Counted from the first letter of the stretch, positions 48,693 through 59,709 are shown. The stretch is DNA of 64,000 nt from Williamsia deligens (GCF_024171765.1 NZ_JAMTCI010000002.1:372001-436000); one strand, 5' to 3'. The notes: generated from the sequence alone by a model not told the origin. Made by a program: numbers and translations.

Positions 48693-50027
48693 TCAGCCCA
48701 GCTCGATCCGCGTCCACCGTCCCGAGGCGAGTCGCGCGGTCACGGCGACGAGCCGCAACGCCATGAACGCCGCCAGCCCCGTCCAGATGCCGGCCAACCC
48801 CCAGTCGAAGGCCAGCGACGCCCAGATCAGCGGCAGGAACCCGACGAGCGCACTCGCGACGGTGGTGGTCCGCAGGTACGCCGCGTCACCGGAACCCAGG
48901 AGCACCCCGTCGAGCGCGAAGACGACCCCCGCGACCGGCAACATCCCGACGAGGAACCACCAGGGGGTGGCCGACGCGTCGAGCACCTCGGGGTCGGTGG
49001 TGAAGATCCCGGCGATCGGCGTGCGCGCCGCGGCCAGCACCAGCAGTGCCACGGCGGCCACGGCCACCGACACCAGGGTCACGCGTCGGGCGACGATGCG
49101 CGCAGCGACAGCGGTCCCGGCACCCAGCGCCGCCCCGACGAGCGACTGCGCGGCGATGGCCAGGGCGTCGAGCAGCAACGACAGGAAGTTCCACAGCTGC
49201 AGCACCACCTGGTGGGCCGCCAGTGCGGCGACGCCGAACCGGGCGGCGACCGCCGCGGCGGAGAGGAAGCAGACCTGGAACGACAGGCTCCGCACGACGA
49301 GGTCGCGGGCGAGGACGAGCTGCGCCCGCACCACCGCGAACACCGGCCACGGCGAGATCGCACCGCCCGACTCCCGCGTCTCCCTCAGGAGTCGGACCGC
49401 GAACAGCGCCCCCGCCACCGACTGTCCGACGACGTTGGCCACCGCGCTGCCGTGCAGACCCAGATCGGGTGCACCGAGCAGCCCGTGGACGAGCAGTGGG
49501 CAGAGCACGGCGCTCAGCCCCAGTCCGAGGGCGACGTACACGACAGGCCGTCGGGTGTCGCGGACGCCGCGCATCCATCCGTTGCCGGCCATGGTCAGCA
49601 GGATGAGCGGGACACCACAGACGGCGATCCGCAGCCATCCGGCGGCCTCGCCCGCGACGGCCCCGTCGGCGGCGATGAGACCGACGATCGGTCCCGCGAG
49701 TGACGCGACGACCGCGACGATGGCCAGACCGACCCCGATCGCGAGCCAGGACGCCGACACCCCCTCCCCGACCGCCGCGGAACGATCGCCACGACCGAAC
49801 CATCGCGCCGACCGCGCGGTGGTCCCGTAGGACAGGAAGGTCAGCTGGGTGCTGACGACGCCGAGGACGACGGTGCCGACCCCGAGCGCGGCAAGGGGTT
49901 CCGTGCCGAGCCTGCCGACGACCGCGAGGTCCTCCATGAGATACAGCGGTTCGGCGATCAACACCACCAACGCCGACGCGGCGAGATGGCCGATCGCGGG
50001 GAAGGAGGTGGTGGACCCGTCGCTCAC
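48693..50027 (-). CDS. dinF: MATE-family efflux transporter (DinF type)
   Basis: A 444-aa Na+/H+-coupled multidrug and toxin extrusion transporter with 12 helices in two homologous halves. Helix 1 reads A-E-P-L-Y-L-M-E-D-L-A-V-V-G-R-L-G, with the acidic residue expected for cation coupling, and the half repeat recurs as G-R-G-D-R. The GTG start overlaps the nrnA stop as GTGA. The order dinF-nrnA-rbfA-infB matches Rv2836c-Rv2839c. Substrates are unknown. Confidence 0.9.
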   Translation of the reverse strand: MSDGSTTSFPAIGHLAASALVVLIAEPLYLMEDLAVVGRLGTEPLAALGVGTVVLGVVSTQLTFLSYGTTARSARWFGRGDRSAAVGEGVSASWLAIGVGLAIVAVVASLAGPIVGLIAADGAVAGEAAGWLRIAVCGVPLILLTMAGNGWMRGVRDTRRPVVYVALGLGLSAVLCPLLVHGLLGAPDLGLHGSAVANVVGQSVAGALFAVRLLRETRESGGAISPWPVFAVVRAQLVLARDLVVRSLSFQVCFLSAAAVAARFGVAALAAHQVVLQLWNFLSLLLDALAIAAQSLVGAALGAGTAVAARIVARRVTLVSVAVAAVALLVLAAARTPIAGIFTTDPEVLDASATPWWFLVGMLPVAGVVFALDGVLLGSGDAAYLRTTTVASALVGFLPLIWASLAFDWGLAGIWTGLAAFMALRLVAVTARLASGRWTRIELG

Positions 50028-51025
50028 GCCGTGGTGAACGAGGCCACGACCTCGTCGACGGAACCCGTGAACCCGAAGCCGGCGGCATGCGGATGTCCAC
50101 CGCCGCCGTGCGCACGGGCGACCGGGACCAGATCCGTCACCGACCGGGACCGCATCGACACGGTCCACCGCCCGGGGGCGGACTCCTTGAAGACCACCGC
50201 GACATCGGCGTCGCCGATCGTGCGGACGAGGTCGATGACGCTCTCCGCCTCGTCCCACCCGATCGCGTCGCGCCAGGTGTGGTCGACGCAGGCGTAGACC
50301 AGGCCGTTGCCGCCGAACGCCTCCGGGACGAGGACCGCCGATCGGAGTGCGTCGGCGACCATGGCGAGCCACCCGAAGCGGTGGGTGTCGAGCAGGGTGC
50401 GCGTCCACCCGGGGCCGTCGACACCGGCATCGAGCAGTCGGGCGGCGATCGCATGCGACCCGGGACGCGCCCACCGGAACGACCCGGTGTCGGTCACGAG
50501 TCCGGCGTACAGACAGGTCGCGACATCCACGTCGACGTCGGCGCCGTACCCGTCGAGCACCTGCAGGACGATCTCGGCGGTGCAGTCGGCGTCGGGGTCG
50601 ATGAGGTCGACGTCGCCGAACCCGACGTTGGAGGCGTGGTGGTCGATGACGACGCGGGTGGTGCCCGAGTCGAACACGTCGCGCAGGTCGTCGAGGCGTT
50701 CCGCGCTCGCGCAGTCGAGCGCGACGACGGTCCGGTTCCCCACGATCTCCGGGGCCGGGACGATCAGCTTCGCCCCGGGCAGTCGACCCAGCGCGTCGGG
50801 CAGGGGCATCGGACCCGGGACACCGACCTCCACGTCGACGCCGGATCGGTCGAGCGCCAGCGCGAGGGCCAGTGCAGATCCGACCGTGTCCGCGTCGGGG
50901 CGTACGTGGGTGAGCAGGGTGACGGCGGGCGCCTCACGGAGCACCTCGACGACGCGATCACACGATCCGATGTCCGGCACCCCCACCTCCGATCCCGTCG
51001 TCCCCCCGCGGTCCGGGCCCGTCAC
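50024..51025 (-). CDS. nrnA: DHH/DHHA1 nanoRNase / pAp phosphatase NrnA
   Basis: A 333-aa DHH-family phosphoesterase degrading nanoRNA, 3'-phosphoadenosine-5'-phosphate and cyclic-dinucleotide products (CnpB/Rv2837c role in mycobacteria). Metal motifs: [10 protein letters not shown] in place of the usual H-x-D-x-D loop (first ligand region), [12 protein letters not shown] (the DHH), and the DHHA1 [11 protein letters not shown] near the C-terminus. The first histidine ligand region shows H-V-R-P-D-A-D. GTG overlaps the rbfA stop (GTGA). Position in the rbfA-nrnA pair is conserved. Confidence 0.93.
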   Translation of the reverse strand: MTGPDRGGTTGSEVGVPDIGSCDRVVEVLREAPAVTLLTHVRPDADTVGSALALALALDRSGVDVEVGVPGPMPLPDALGRLPGAKLIVPAPEIVGNRTVVALDCASAERLDDLRDVFDSGTTRVVIDHHASNVGFGDVDLIDPDADCTAEIVLQVLDGYGADVDVDVATCLYAGLVTDTGSFRWARPGSHAIAARLLDAGVDGPGWTRTLLDTHRFGWLAMVADALRSAVLVPEAFGGNGLVYACVDHTWRDAIGWDEAESVIDLVRTIGDADVAVVFKESAPGRWTVSMRSRSVTDLVPVARAHGGGGHPHAAGFGFTGSVDEVVASFTTA

Positions 51026-51531
51026 GGCGCGGACGATCGTGGCCCATCGTAGCCGTGCGCACCATCCGATCCGGCGTCATCGTCGTCGTGATCGGAACTG
51101 TCCGCGTCGCTGCGGTACGGGTCCGGATCGCCCGCGGGCACCGCCTCGGCGGCCCGACGGGCGACCATCTCGTCCTGGGCGCGCGCACGCGCGACGAGTT
51201 CCTCCATCTCGCGGGCGGTGTCGGGGACGGTGTCGAGGACGAACCGCAGTGTCGGGGTGAACCGCACCCCGGTGCCGGCACCGACCTTGGAGCGCAGCAC
51301 CCCGGTGGCGCGGGCGAGCCCGGCCGCGGCCGCGTCGAGGTCGGGTTCGGCGTCGATCGACTCCCCCATGACCGTGTAGTAGACGGTCGCCTCGTGCAGG
51401 TCGGCGGTGACGGTGGTGTCGGTGACGGTGACGTACGCCAGACGGGGATCCTTGATCTCCCCGCTGATCGCAGACGCCACGATCGACGAGATGCGCTTGG
51501 CGAGTCGCTGTGCGCGGGCCGGATCGGCCAT
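51022..51531 (-). CDS. rbfA: 30S ribosome-binding factor RbfA
   Basis: A 169-aa cold-shock/maturation factor that binds the 30S subunit near the 16S 5' domain. The KH-like fold is recognisable from [14 protein letters not shown], the [11 protein letters not shown] segment and [12 protein letters not shown]. The last ~40 residues form an acidic Asp/Ser-rich tail beyond the core. GGAGCACC precedes the ATG. The gene overlaps nrnA by 4 bp and is separated from infB by a strong hairpin, so it may be uncoupled from infB levels. Confidence 0.95.
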   Translation of the reverse strand: MADPARAQRLAKRISSIVASAISGEIKDPRLAYVTVTDTTVTADLHEATVYYTVMGESIDAEPDLDAAAAGLARATGVLRSKVGAGTGVRFTPTLRFVLDTVPDTAREMEELVARARAQDEMVARRAAEAVPAGDPDPYRSDADSSDHDDDDAGSDGAHGYDGPRSSAP

Positions 51532-51565
51532 GGTGGTGCTCCTTCCTCGCTCCCTGCCCGGGGAG

Positions 51566-51609
51566 CCCGACGCCCGGGCACCTGATGGATCGGGTGCCCG
51601 GGCGTCGGG
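51566..51609. terminator. Perfect 17-bp hairpin between infB and rbfA
   Basis: Arms 51566-51582 and 51593-51609 are exact inverted copies with a 10-nt loop (stem CCCGACGCCCGGGCACC). It lies 34 nt past the infB stop on the minus strand and before the rbfA Shine-Dalgarno. No U-tract is present. It should act as a terminator, partial attenuator or mRNA stabiliser within the infB-rbfA operon. Confidence 0.75.
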
Positions 51610-51643
51610 GGTGTGAACCTCTGTCGTGTTGCGGACCGCGACT

Positions 51644-54499
51644 CTAGGTGCGGGCCTTCTCCTGCAGCTCGTAGGTCTCGATGACGTCGTCGACCTTGAT
51701 GTCGTTGTACGTCAGGGTGAGACCGCATTCGTAGCCTTCGCGGACCTCGGTGGCGTCGTCCTTCTCACGCTTGAGCGAGGAGACGGTGAGGTTCTCGGCG
51801 ACCACGACGTTGTCGCGCAGCAGGCGGGCCTTGGCGTTGCGCCGCATGATGCCCGACTGCACGAGGCAACCGGCGATGTTGCCGACCTTGGAGGAGCGGA
51901 AGATCGCGCGGATCTCCGCCCGCCCGAGCTCGACCTCTTCGTAGATCGGCTTGAGCATGCCCTTGAGAGCGTTCTCGATCTCCTCGATCGCCTGGTAGAT
52001 CACCGTGTAGTACCGGATGTCGACGCCCTCGCGGTTGGCCAGCTCGGTGGCCTTGCCCTCCGCGCGCACGTTGAACCCGACGATGATCGCGTCCGAGGCC
52101 GTCGCCAGGTTGACGTTGGTCTCGGTGACGCCACCGACACCGCGGTCGATGACGCGCAGCTGCACCTCGTCGCCGATGTCGATGTTGAGCAGCGCCTCCT
52201 CGAGGGCCTCCACCGTTCCGGAGTTGTCGCCCTTGAGGATCAGGTTGAGCTGCGACGTCTCCTTCAGCGCGGCGTCGAGGTCGTCGAGGCTGATGCGCTT
52301 GCGGCTGCGTGCGGCCATCGCGTTGCGCTTGCGCGCGTTGCGACGGTCGGCGATCTGACGGGCGATGCGGTCCTCGTCGACGACGAGGAGGTTGTCGCCG
52401 GCGCCGGGCACCGAGGTGAACCCGATCACCTGGACCGGACGCGACGGCGTCGCCTCGGCGACGTCGTCACCGTGCTCGTCGACCATGCGCCGGACTCGAC
52501 CGTAGGCGTCACCGGCGACGATCGAGTCACCGACCTTGAGCGTGCCGCGCTGGACGAGGACGGTGGCCACAGGGCCGCGACCGCGGTCGAGGTGGGCCTC
52601 GATGGCGACACCCTGGGCGTCCATGTCCGGGTTGGCCCGCAGGTCGAGCGACGCGTCCGCGGTCAGCAGGACGGCCTCGAGCAGGGCGTCGATGTTGGTG
52701 CCCTCCCGCGCGGAGATGTCGACGAACATGCTCTCGCCGCCGTACTCCTCGGGGATCAATCCGTACTCGGTGAGCTGACCGCGGATCTTGGCCGGGTCGG
52801 CGCCTTCCTTGTCGATCTTGTTGACCGCCACGACGATCGGCACGTCGGCCGCCTGCGCGTGGTTGAGCGCCTCCACCGTCTGCGGCATGACGCCGTCGTC
52901 GGCGGCGACCACGAGGATCGCGATGTCGGTCGCCTTCGCACCACGGGCACGCATGGCGGTGAACGCCTCGTGACCCGGGGTGTCGATGAAGGTGATGAGA
53001 CGGTGCTCGCCGTTGAGGTCGGTGTCGACCTGGTAGGCACCGATGTGCTGGGTGATGCCACCGGCCTCGGCCTCGCGGACGTTGGCCTTGCGGATCGTGT
53101 CCAGCAGTCGGGTCTTGCCGTGGTCGACGTGACCCATGACGGTGACCACGGGCGGACGCTGCTCGAGGTCCTCCTCGCCACCTTCGTCCTCGCCGTAGGT
53201 GAGGTCGAAGCTGTCGAGCAGCTCGCGGTCCTCGTCCTCCGGGCTGACGACCTGGACGACGTAGTTCATCTCGCCGCCGAGCAGCTCCAGCGTCTCGTCG
53301 TTGACCGACTCGGTCGCCGTGACCATCTCACCGAGGTTGAACAACGCCTGCACCAGAGCTGCCGGGTTGGCGTCGATCTTGTCGGCGAAGTCGACCAGCG
53401 AGGCACCGCGGGCGAGACGGATCGTCTCGCCGTTGCCGCGGGGCAGACGGACGCCGCCGACGGCCGGGGCCTGCATCGATTCGTATTCGGCGCGCTTCGC
53501 CCGCTTCGACTTGCGGCCGCGACGCGGCGCTCCACCGGGACGACCGAAGGCACCTGCGGCACCGCCGCCGCGACCTCGACCGCCACCACCGGGACGACCC
53601 CGGAAACCGCCGGGGGGACCACCGGTCGGGGCACCCGTGGGTGCACCGCCACCGCGGTAGCCACCACCGCCGCCGCCGGCACCCGGACGACCGGGGCCGC
53701 CGGGACGGCCGCGGCCGGGAGCACCGGCAGGGCCGGGACGTGCTGCGCGTGCCGGCATGGCGCCGGGGTTCGGGCGCGGGGGCATGCTGCCGGGGCTCGG
53801 ACGGGGTCCGCCCTGGCCGGGCGCCGGGCGCGGACCGCCGGGGCCGGCTGCGGGCCGCGCACCCGGACGGGGTGCGCCGCCACCGGGCTGCTGGCCCGGA
53901 GCCGGGCGAGCAGCGGGACGCGGTGCGGGCGTCGACGAGAAGGGGTTGTTCCCGACACGCGGTGCACGCGGGCCGGGCTTGGGGCCCGGACGTGCGGGCC
54001 GCGGACCCGGGGCCTGCGGGGCGGCGGTGCCGCCGGCGGCCGGCGGGTCGGCCGGGGCCTGCGGAGCCGCGGGCGGGGCGGGCTGCGCCGGGGCCGGGGT
54101 CGCCGCGGCGGCCGGTGCAGGCTGCGCGGGAGCGGCCGGAGCCGCGGGCGCCGCCGGAGCGGGTGCCGGCGGGGCAGCGGGCCTCGGAGCACCCGGCTTG
54201 GGACCACTGGACTGGGGTGCCGCGGCCGGGGGTGCGGACTGGGGTGCCGCCGACCGGGGGCCGGGTGTGGCACCGGGCTTGGGAGCGGACGACGCCGCAC
54301 CGTTGCCGGTGGACGAACCGCCGGACTTGCCTCCGCCGGCGGACGGGAACGACTCCCGGAGGCGTCGGGCGACGGGGGCTTCCACCGTCGACGACGCGGA
54401 CTTCACGAACTCGCCCTGCTCGCTCAAGCGAGCCAGGACTTCCTTGCTGGTGACACCGAGTTCTTTGGCCAACTCGTGCACGCGGGCCTTGCCTGCCAC
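51644..54499 (-). CDS. infB: Translation initiation factor IF-2
   Basis: A 951-aa IF-2 that delivers fMet-tRNA to the 30S subunit. The N-terminus starts with the IF2N motif [15 protein letters not shown]; a Pro/Ala/Gly/Arg-rich disordered segment occupies about residues 60-340. The G domain begins near residue 455: [10 protein letters not shown] (G1), D-T-P-G-H-E-A-F (G3), N-K-I-D (G4), followed by the C1/C2 domains. GTG 54499 is chosen because AGGAG lies just upstream; two in-frame codons precede it. The long linker is typical of actinobacterial IF-2 but is GC-compositionally extreme. Confidence 0.97.
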   Translation of the reverse strand: MAGKARVHELAKELGVTSKEVLARLSEQGEFVKSASSTVEAPVARRLRESFPSAGGGKSGGSSTGNGAASSAPKPGATPGPRSAAPQSAPPAAAPQSSGPKPGAPRPAAPPAPAPAAPAAPAAPAQPAPAAAATPAPAQPAPPAAPQAPADPPAAGGTAAPQAPGPRPARPGPKPGPRAPRVGNNPFSSTPAPRPAARPAPGQQPGGGAPRPGARPAAGPGGPRPAPGQGGPRPSPGSMPPRPNPGAMPARAARPGPAGAPGRGRPGGPGRPGAGGGGGGYRGGGAPTGAPTGGPPGGFRGRPGGGGRGRGGGAAGAFGRPGGAPRRGRKSKRAKRAEYESMQAPAVGGVRLPRGNGETIRLARGASLVDFADKIDANPAALVQALFNLGEMVTATESVNDETLELLGGEMNYVVQVVSPEDEDRELLDSFDLTYGEDEGGEEDLEQRPPVVTVMGHVDHGKTRLLDTIRKANVREAEAGGITQHIGAYQVDTDLNGEHRLITFIDTPGHEAFTAMRARGAKATDIAILVVAADDGVMPQTVEALNHAQAADVPIVVAVNKIDKEGADPAKIRGQLTEYGLIPEEYGGESMFVDISAREGTNIDALLEAVLLTADASLDLRANPDMDAQGVAIEAHLDRGRGPVATVLVQRGTLKVGDSIVAGDAYGRVRRMVDEHGDDVAEATPSRPVQVIGFTSVPGAGDNLLVVDEDRIARQIADRRNARKRNAMAARSRKRISLDDLDAALKETSQLNLILKGDNSGTVEALEEALLNIDIGDEVQLRVIDRGVGGVTETNVNLATASDAIIVGFNVRAEGKATELANREGVDIRYYTVIYQAIEEIENALKGMLKPIYEEVELGRAEIRAIFRSSKVGNIAGCLVQSGIMRRNAKARLLRDNVVVAENLTVSSLKREKDDATEVREGYECGLTLTYNDIKVDDVIETYELQEKART

Positions 54500-54579
54500 T
54501 GCTCTCCTCACTGGTGAGGCCGAGCGGGCTGCCCGCTACGGCCTCGGATTACGTCCGAAACGTGCTCATCGTGGGAACT

Positions 54580-54987
54580 TCACGGTGTGCTCATGTCTTC
54601 TGCTACCTGTCCTGTCGTGGGCCGGTCTGCCCTCGACTCTCCCCGACCGCCGTCGGCGGCCGGTCGTCCCTCTCGGTCTGCGAGCACCGCGTCGATCTCG
54701 TCTCCGAGGACCGACTCGTCCACTCGCGCATCGGGTGCCCGCAGTGCGGGGATGAAGGCCCGGCGTCGCACCGCCGATCGCAGACACTCACGATCGGGAT
54801 GCAGCCAGGCGCCTCGGCCCCCGAGATCCGACGCACGGTCGAGTGTCACCGTCGTCGTGACGGCCTCGGTGATCGGATCCGCGGACACCACCGCGGCGAA
54901 CCGAATCAGATCGGCCACCGCGGCGCGCCGGCGACACCCGACACACGTTCGCACGGGGCCGGTGGTCGTCAGCGCTCTGTCAACCAT
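54580..54987 (-). CDS. ylxR: YlxR family RNA-binding protein (DUF448)
   Basis: A 135-aa member of the YlxR family found between nusA and infB in most Gram-positive bacteria. The signature R-T-C-V-G-C-R-R-R-A is at residues 12-21, with D-L-I-R-F after it and G-R-G-A-W-L-H-P-D-R-E-C-L near the middle (putative RNA-binding pocket). The C-terminal ~35 residues are an additional acidic Asp/Arg-rich tail. ATG 54987 is preceded by TAGACT 5 nt upstream; the start could be slightly different. It sits 80 bp from the infB start. Function is not firmly known. Confidence 0.9.
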   Translation of the reverse strand: MVDRALTTTGPVRTCVGCRRRAAVADLIRFAAVVSADPITEAVTTTVTLDRASDLGGRGAWLHPDRECLRSAVRRRAFIPALRAPDARVDESVLGDEIDAVLADREGRPAADGGRGESRADRPTTGQVAEDMSTP

Positions 54988-55051
54988 CGAGCAGTCTACC
55001 GCCCGTCGCAAATCCGAGGTGACCGCATGACGACGTCCCCATGGCGTGTCG

Positions 55052-56116
55052 TCAGCCGTCGGAGGTCGTCACACCCGGGGCTGTGCGCCCTGCGACGTCG
55101 CCTGCACCCCTCGCGGCCTGCGCCTCGCGTTCCTCGGCGTCGGACCGGATGTCGATGCGCCACCCGGTCAGCCGCGCCGCCAGCCGGGCGTTCTGCCCCT
55201 CCTTCCCGATCGCCAGCGACAGCTGGTAATCGGGGACGACGACGCGGGCGGCCTTGGTCGCGAGGTCCACGACCGTCACCGACACCACCTTCGACGGCGA
55301 CAGGGCGTTGCCGACGAAGACCGCGGGATCGGTGCTGTAGTCGATGATGTCGATCTTCTCGCCGGCGAGCTCGCTCATCACGTTGCGCACGCGCTGGCCC
55401 ATCGGGCCGATGCACGCACCCTTGGCGTTGAGACCCGCGACGCCGGTGTGCACGGCGATCTTCGACCGGTGGCCGGCCTCACGGGCCACCGCGACGATCT
55501 CGACCGAGCCGTCGCCGATCTCGGGGACCTCGAGAGAGAAGAGCCTGCGCACCAGGTTGGGGTGGGTGCGGCTCAGGGTGATCTGCGGTCCGCGGGTGCC
55601 GCGGGTCACGCCGACGACGTAGCACTTGATGCGGTCGCCGTGCTTGTAGGTCTCACCGGGCACCTGCTCCGCGGGCGGGAGGATGCCCTCCGCGCCGGTC
55701 GCCTCGCTGCCGATGCGCACCACGATGAGTCCGCGGGCGTTGGCCCGCGCGTCCTGCTGCACGACGCCGCCGACGATCTCGCCCTCGTGCGTGACGTACT
55801 CGCCGAAGCTCTTCTCGTTCTCCGCGTCACGCAGTCGCTGCAGGATGACCTGGCGGGCCGTGGTGGCGGCGATGCGACCGAATCCCTCCGGGGTGTCGTC
55901 CCACTCGCTGATGACGGTGCCGTCCTCGTCGAGGGTCTGCGCCATCACCCGGACCTCGCCGGTCTTGCGGTTCACGTCGACGCGGGCGTGCGGGGCGAAC
56001 CCATCGGTGTGCCGGTACGCGGTCAACAGGGCCGTCTCGATGGCCGTGATGACGGTGCCGGCGGGGATCCCCTTGTCGGCCTCGATCATGCGCAGAGCGC
56101 CGATGTCGATGTTCAT
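55052..56116 (-). CDS. nusA: Transcription termination/antitermination protein NusA
   Basis: A 354-aa NusA that binds RNA polymerase and nascent RNA. Domain order: N-terminal RNAP-binding domain (1 to about 105), an S1 domain (about 110-180, with [16 protein letters not shown]), then KH1 and KH2 with [14 protein letters not shown] and [12 protein letters not shown]. As usual for actinobacteria there are no C-terminal acidic repeats. ATG overlaps the rimP stop (ATGA). It is the second gene of rimP-nusA-ylxR-infB. Confidence 0.97.
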   Translation of the reverse strand: MNIDIGALRMIEADKGIPAGTVITAIETALLTAYRHTDGFAPHARVDVNRKTGEVRVMAQTLDEDGTVISEWDDTPEGFGRIAATTARQVILQRLRDAENEKSFGEYVTHEGEIVGGVVQQDARANARGLIVVRIGSEATGAEGILPPAEQVPGETYKHGDRIKCYVVGVTRGTRGPQITLSRTHPNLVRRLFSLEVPEIGDGSVEIVAVAREAGHRSKIAVHTGVAGLNAKGACIGPMGQRVRNVMSELAGEKIDIIDYSTDPAVFVGNALSPSKVVSVTVVDLATKAARVVVPDYQLSLAIGKEGQNARLAARLTGWRIDIRSDAEEREAQAARGAGDVAGRTAPGVTTSDG

Positions 56117-56745
56117 CGTCCACCTTCCCGGCGCGTGTCGGCGCCATCGAGTCCACAGAGTGCGAGTTCGGTCGGTCCGGGCGGCGAGAAGTCGACCCCG
56201 ACGACCGCCGAGGCGACATCGGCCAGCGACACCTCGCGGACCTCGAAGCTCCCGCGACGCGCCGGGAGCACGATCTCCACGCCCTCGCCGTCGGCGACGA
56301 GACGTCCGATCCGGCCGGCGAGGCGCTCGCCCCGCGTCGCCGGTGCTGCTCCCTGGGACGGTCGGATCTCCACCGAGACCCGGCGGCCCTGAGCGCGTCG
56401 CCAGTGCCGCGGCGCCGTCAGCGGGCGGTCGACACCCGGCGAGGTGACCTCGAGGGTGTACTGCCGGTCCCCGAGCGGATCGGGGTCGGCGGCGTCGAGC
56501 GCTTCGGACAGCAGGCGGCTCAGCGCCGCGAGATCGTCGAGTTCGGCGCCGTCGTCGGCGTCCACCACGATGCGCACCACGGTGGAGTTCCCCGACCCGG
56601 ACAGCTCGACCGCCTCGAGATCGATCCCGCGTCCGGCGACCACGGGGGTCACGACCGCCGCGACGAGACCGTCGGTGCCGTCCACACGGGTTCCGGGATC
56701 GTCATCGCTCTGCCGGTCGCTCTCCGACCGATCGTCGCCCGACAT
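56113..56745 (-). CDS. rimP: Ribosome maturation factor RimP
   Basis: A 210-aa RimP required for 30S maturation. The conserved V[14 protein letters not shown] and [12 protein letters not shown] motifs are present. A variable acidic N-terminal extension (about 25 residues, D/S/R-rich) precedes the core. GAGGAGG gives a strong ribosome binding site 8 nt before ATG 56745. It is first in the nusA operon, 207 bp from the divergent lipoprotein gene. Confidence 0.95.
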   Translation of the reverse strand: MSGDDRSESDRQSDDDPGTRVDGTDGLVAAVVTPVVAGRGIDLEAVELSGSGNSTVVRIVVDADDGAELDDLAALSRLLSEALDAADPDPLGDRQYTLEVTSPGVDRPLTAPRHWRRAQGRRVSVEIRPSQGAAPATRGERLAGRIGRLVADGEGVEIVLPARRGSFEVREVSLADVASAVVGVDFSPPGPTELALCGLDGADTRREGGR

Positions 56746-56952
56746 ACCCGGTGCCTCCTCGTGTGCAGTTGTGTCCCGCCGGCTGCGTCGCCACCGGTGT
56801 CCCGGCTCGGCGCGCTGACGGAGTTTACCCCGCTTCGCGACGCTCCCCCGTCACCCTCGGCGCCCGACGGGGTGACTCGCACACGGCATCTCGGCCCGGT
56901 GCCGACGCACCTGGCACGATGGTCGCTCGTGGCCCTGCTCGAGTCGTCCGAC

Positions 56953-57492
56953 GTGACCCATCTCTCCCCTCCCGGTCGACCGGGGAGGGGGTCTGCACCG
57001 AGTCGTCGCGCCGTGCTCGGCGGCGTCCTCGCCGCGGGCGTGGCCGGGACGCTGCTCGCCGGGTGCTCCACGTCCTCCGGCCCCGATGCCGCCACCCGTG
57101 CAGCGCAGCAACTGGTGCCGTTGGCGCGCGCCGCGGCGGACGACGCGGTCGCGGCTCGCGACCTCGCCGCGCGGACCCCTGATCGTGCCGCCGCCCTGCG
57201 CGTCGTCGCCGACGAGCGGACGGTGCACGCGCAGGCCCTGACCGACGAGATCGCCCGCCTGTCGGGTGATCTCGCCGCCGAGGTGTCCGCCTCCCCCACC
57301 CCCTCCGGGACCGCGCCGTCCGGCACGACCGCGCAACCGGTCGCATCATCGGTCGATCAGCTGCGGTCGCGACTGGCCGGCGCCCGTACCGACACGACGA
57401 CGGCCGCGGTGTCCGCAGACGGGTACCGCGCAGGACTCCTGGGGTCGATCGCCGCATCGCTGGCCGCGCTCGTGGAGGTGCAGCTCGGATGA
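56953..57492 (+). CDS. Putative Tat-exported lipoprotein, Ala-rich (Rv2843-like position)
   Basis: A small protein (179 aa from GTG 56953) with a twin-arginine-like signal: S-R-R-A-V-L-G-G with R18-R19, a hydrophobic stretch, and a lipobox L-L-A-G-C (C38). The mature part is Ala-rich helices with Ser/Thr/Pro-rich spacer near the end of the first helix set. The frame is open upstream (alternative GTGs at 56929 and 56871); the chosen start gives a normal n-region. Its TGA overlaps the next gene's ATG as ATGA. Function unknown; next to a ferritin-like protein, it may be a surface partner. Same order as Rv2843-Rv2844. Confidence 0.65.
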   Translation: MTHLSPPGRPGRGSAPSRRAVLGGVLAAGVAGTLLAGCSTSSGPDAATRAAQQLVPLARAAADDAVAARDLAARTPDRAAALRVVADERTVHAQALTDEIARLSGDLAAEVSASPTPSGTAPSGTTAQPVASSVDQLRSRLAGARTDTTTAAVSADGYRAGLLGSIAASLAALVEVQLG

Positions 57493-57923
57493 GTGCCACC
57501 ACCGACGCCCTCGCCGGTACCGTCCGGGCCGAGGACGCAGCCGTCTTCGTCTACGGGATCGCCGCGGCCTACGCCGCCATCCCCCGCCGCGACACGGTCG
57601 CGGAGTACACCGCCGACCACCGGTCGCGGCGCGACGAATGGGCCCGCCTGCTGACGGCGGCAGGCGCTACGCCCCCGGAGGCCGCCGTCGGCTACGTGAT
57701 CCCGGTCCCGGTCACGGATCCCACGTCGGCGATCCGCGCCGTGCTCACCGCCGAGGAGGACTGCACACGCGCCTACCGGGTGCTGCTCGAGAAGGCCGAT
57801 TCCGAGGCCGTCCGCCGTGCGGGCGTCGACGCGCTGTCGGGCGCAGCGGTCCGCGCAGCCCGGTGGCGACTGGTCCTGCAGATCTCCCCGTCGACGACTG
57901 CACTGCCCGGCACCGCCGTCTGA
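57489..57923 (+). CDS. Ferritin-like DUF4439 domain protein
   Basis: A 144-aa all-helical protein resembling the DUF4439 ferritin-like family, with spaced Glu/His residues in helices such as V-A-E-Y-T-A-D-H-R-S-R-R-D-E-W. Metal binding is plausible from the E-x-x-H spacing but not proven. The ATG overlaps the upstream lipoprotein stop, and the pair is co-linear with Rv2843-Rv2844. It is convergent with proS. Role unknown. Confidence 0.75.
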   Translation: MSATTDALAGTVRAEDAAVFVYGIAAAYAAIPRRDTVAEYTADHRSRRDEWARLLTAAGATPPEAAVGYVIPVPVTDPTSAIRAVLTAEEDCTRAYRVLLEKADSEAVRRAGVDALSGAAVRAARWRLVLQISPSTTALPGTAV

Positions 57924-57955
57924 TCGACGCCCTCAGCGCCGGGTGGTCGGCGCGG

Positions 57956-59695
57956 TCAGCGCCGCGCGTCGAGTGTCGCCACGAGGTCGTCGACGGCGAC
58001 CTCCGCGACGTCGCCGGTGGCCCGGTGACGGACCTCGACCAGTCCGGTGGCGTATCCACGGCCGACGACCACGATTGCCGGCATCCCGAGGAGCTCCGCG
58101 TCCTTGAACTTCACCCCGGGTGACGCCTTGCGGTCGTCGAGGAGGACCGTCCGGCCGCTGCGTTCGAGGGCGGCGGCGACGCGACCCGCCCCCTCCACCA
58201 GCGTGGCGTCCTTGATGTTGGCGATGACGACGTGGACGTCGAACGGGGCGATGGCGTCGGGCCAGCTCAGACCCTTCTCGTCGTGCGTCTGCTCGGCGAC
58301 GACCGCCACCATGCGCGAGACGCCGACGCCATAGGACCCCTGGATCAGCCGGACGGGGGCACCGTTCTCGCCGAGCACGTCGACCTCGAAGGCGTCGGTG
58401 TACTTCTGCCCGAGCGCGAAGATGTGCCCGATCTCGATCCCGCGGGCGCTGACGAGCGTGCCCATGCCGTCCGGTGAGGCGTCCCCGTCCCGGACCTCGG
58501 CCGCCTCGACGGTGCCGTCGGGGGTGAAGTCGCGGCCGGCGACGAGGTCGATGACGTGTTTGCCCCGCTCGTCTGCGCCGGTGATCCAGGCGGTGCCGTC
58601 GACGACGCGCGGGTCGACGAGGAAGCGGACGCCGTTGGCCTGCAGTCCACGCGGTCCGATGTAGCCCTTGACGAGGAACGGGTTGGCGGCGAAATCGGCC
58701 TCGTCGAGGAGGTCCACCGTGCTCGGCTCGAACGACGCCTCGAGCCGCTTCATGTCGACCTCACGGTCACCGGGGACGCCGATGCCCACGATCTGGGGCG
58801 CCTCACCGGGGTGGGTGACCTTGACCATGACGTTCTTCAACGTGTCCGCCGCGGTGACGGTGCGGTCGAGGGTGCGGTTCGCCCAGTCGACGAGGGTCGC
58901 GATGGTCGGGGTGTTCTCGGTGTCGTGGACGACGGCCTCGGGCAGTCCGTCGATCGGCCGCGCGGGCGGAGCCGGGGTGACGACCGCCTCGACGTTTGCC
59001 GCGTATCCCGAGTCCGGGCACCGCACGAACGTGTCCTCACCGACCTCGCTCTCGGCCAGGAACTCCTCCGAGGCGGACCCGCCCATCGCACCCGAGGTGG
59101 CCGCGACGATCACGTAGCGGACGCCGAGGCGGGCGAAGATGCGCTGGTAGGCCTCACGGTGGGCGGCATAGGACGCCTTGGCACCGGCGTCGTCGAGGTC
59201 GAAGCTGTAGGAGTCCTTCATCACGAACTCGCGACCGCGCAGGATGCCGGCGCGGGGCCGTTCCTCGTCGCGGTACTTCGTCTGGATCTGGTAGAGCGTG
59301 ACGGGCAGGTCCTTGTACGACGAGTACTCGCTCTTCACCAGCTGCGCGAAGAACTCCTCGTGCGTCGGGCCGAGACCCATCTGCACGCCCTTGCGGTCGG
59401 TGAGCCGGAACATGTTGGGCCCGTAGTCCGTCCAGCGACCGGTCGCCTCGTAGGGCTCCTTGGGCAGCAGCGCGGGCAGCAGGATCTCCTGGCCGCCGAT
59501 GGCGTCCATCTCCTCGCGCACGATCTGTTCGACCCTGCGCAGGACCCGGAGCCCCAGCGGCAGCCAGGTGTAGACGCCCGGCGCGACGCGGCGGACGTAG
59601 CCCGCGCGCACGAGGAGCTTGTGGCTGGGGACCTCGGCGTCGGCCGGGTCGTCGCGGAGGGTGCGCAGGAACAGGCTCGACATGCGGGTGATCAC
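57956..59695 (-). CDS. proS: Prolyl-tRNA synthetase
   Basis: A 579-aa class II prolyl-tRNA synthetase of the bacterial type with an editing (INS) domain between motifs 2 and 3. Motif 1 region: [10 protein letters not shown]; motif 2: F-R-x-E-x-R-P-R-A-G (R-D-E-E-R-P-R-A-G); motif 3: G-I-G-V-S-R (as G-V-G-V-S-R-M). The INS domain (about 220-400) should hydrolyse Ala-tRNA(Pro). The start [10 protein letters not shown] matches M. tuberculosis ProRS; GTG 59695 is used, with TAGGCT 8 nt upstream. It is divergent from yaaA. Confidence 0.96.
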   Translation of the reverse strand: MITRMSSLFLRTLRDDPADAEVPSHKLLVRAGYVRRVAPGVYTWLPLGLRVLRRVEQIVREEMDAIGGQEILLPALLPKEPYEATGRWTDYGPNMFRLTDRKGVQMGLGPTHEEFFAQLVKSEYSSYKDLPVTLYQIQTKYRDEERPRAGILRGREFVMKDSYSFDLDDAGAKASYAAHREAYQRIFARLGVRYVIVAATSGAMGGSASEEFLAESEVGEDTFVRCPDSGYAANVEAVVTPAPPARPIDGLPEAVVHDTENTPTIATLVDWANRTLDRTVTAADTLKNVMVKVTHPGEAPQIVGIGVPGDREVDMKRLEASFEPSTVDLLDEADFAANPFLVKGYIGPRGLQANGVRFLVDPRVVDGTAWITGADERGKHVIDLVAGRDFTPDGTVEAAEVRDGDASPDGMGTLVSARGIEIGHIFALGQKYTDAFEVDVLGENGAPVRLIQGSYGVGVSRMVAVVAEQTHDEKGLSWPDAIAPFDVHVVIANIKDATLVEGAGRVAAALERSGRTVLLDDRKASPGVKFKDAELLGMPAIVVVGRGYATGLVEVRHRATGDVAEVAVDDLVATLDARR

Positions 59696-59703
59696 GACTG
59701 GTC

Positions 59704-59709
59704 AGCCTA
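59704..59709 (-). promoter_or_regulatory. -10 element of proS, near-leaderless
   Basis: TAGGCT lies 8 nt upstream of GTG 59695. Confidence 0.45.

Noticed and set aside
51626-54517. 963-codon plus-strand open frame opposite infB
   Set aside because: Mirror of the infB codon bias; Gly/Arg/Val-rich, no recognisable family, while infB is complete on the other strand.
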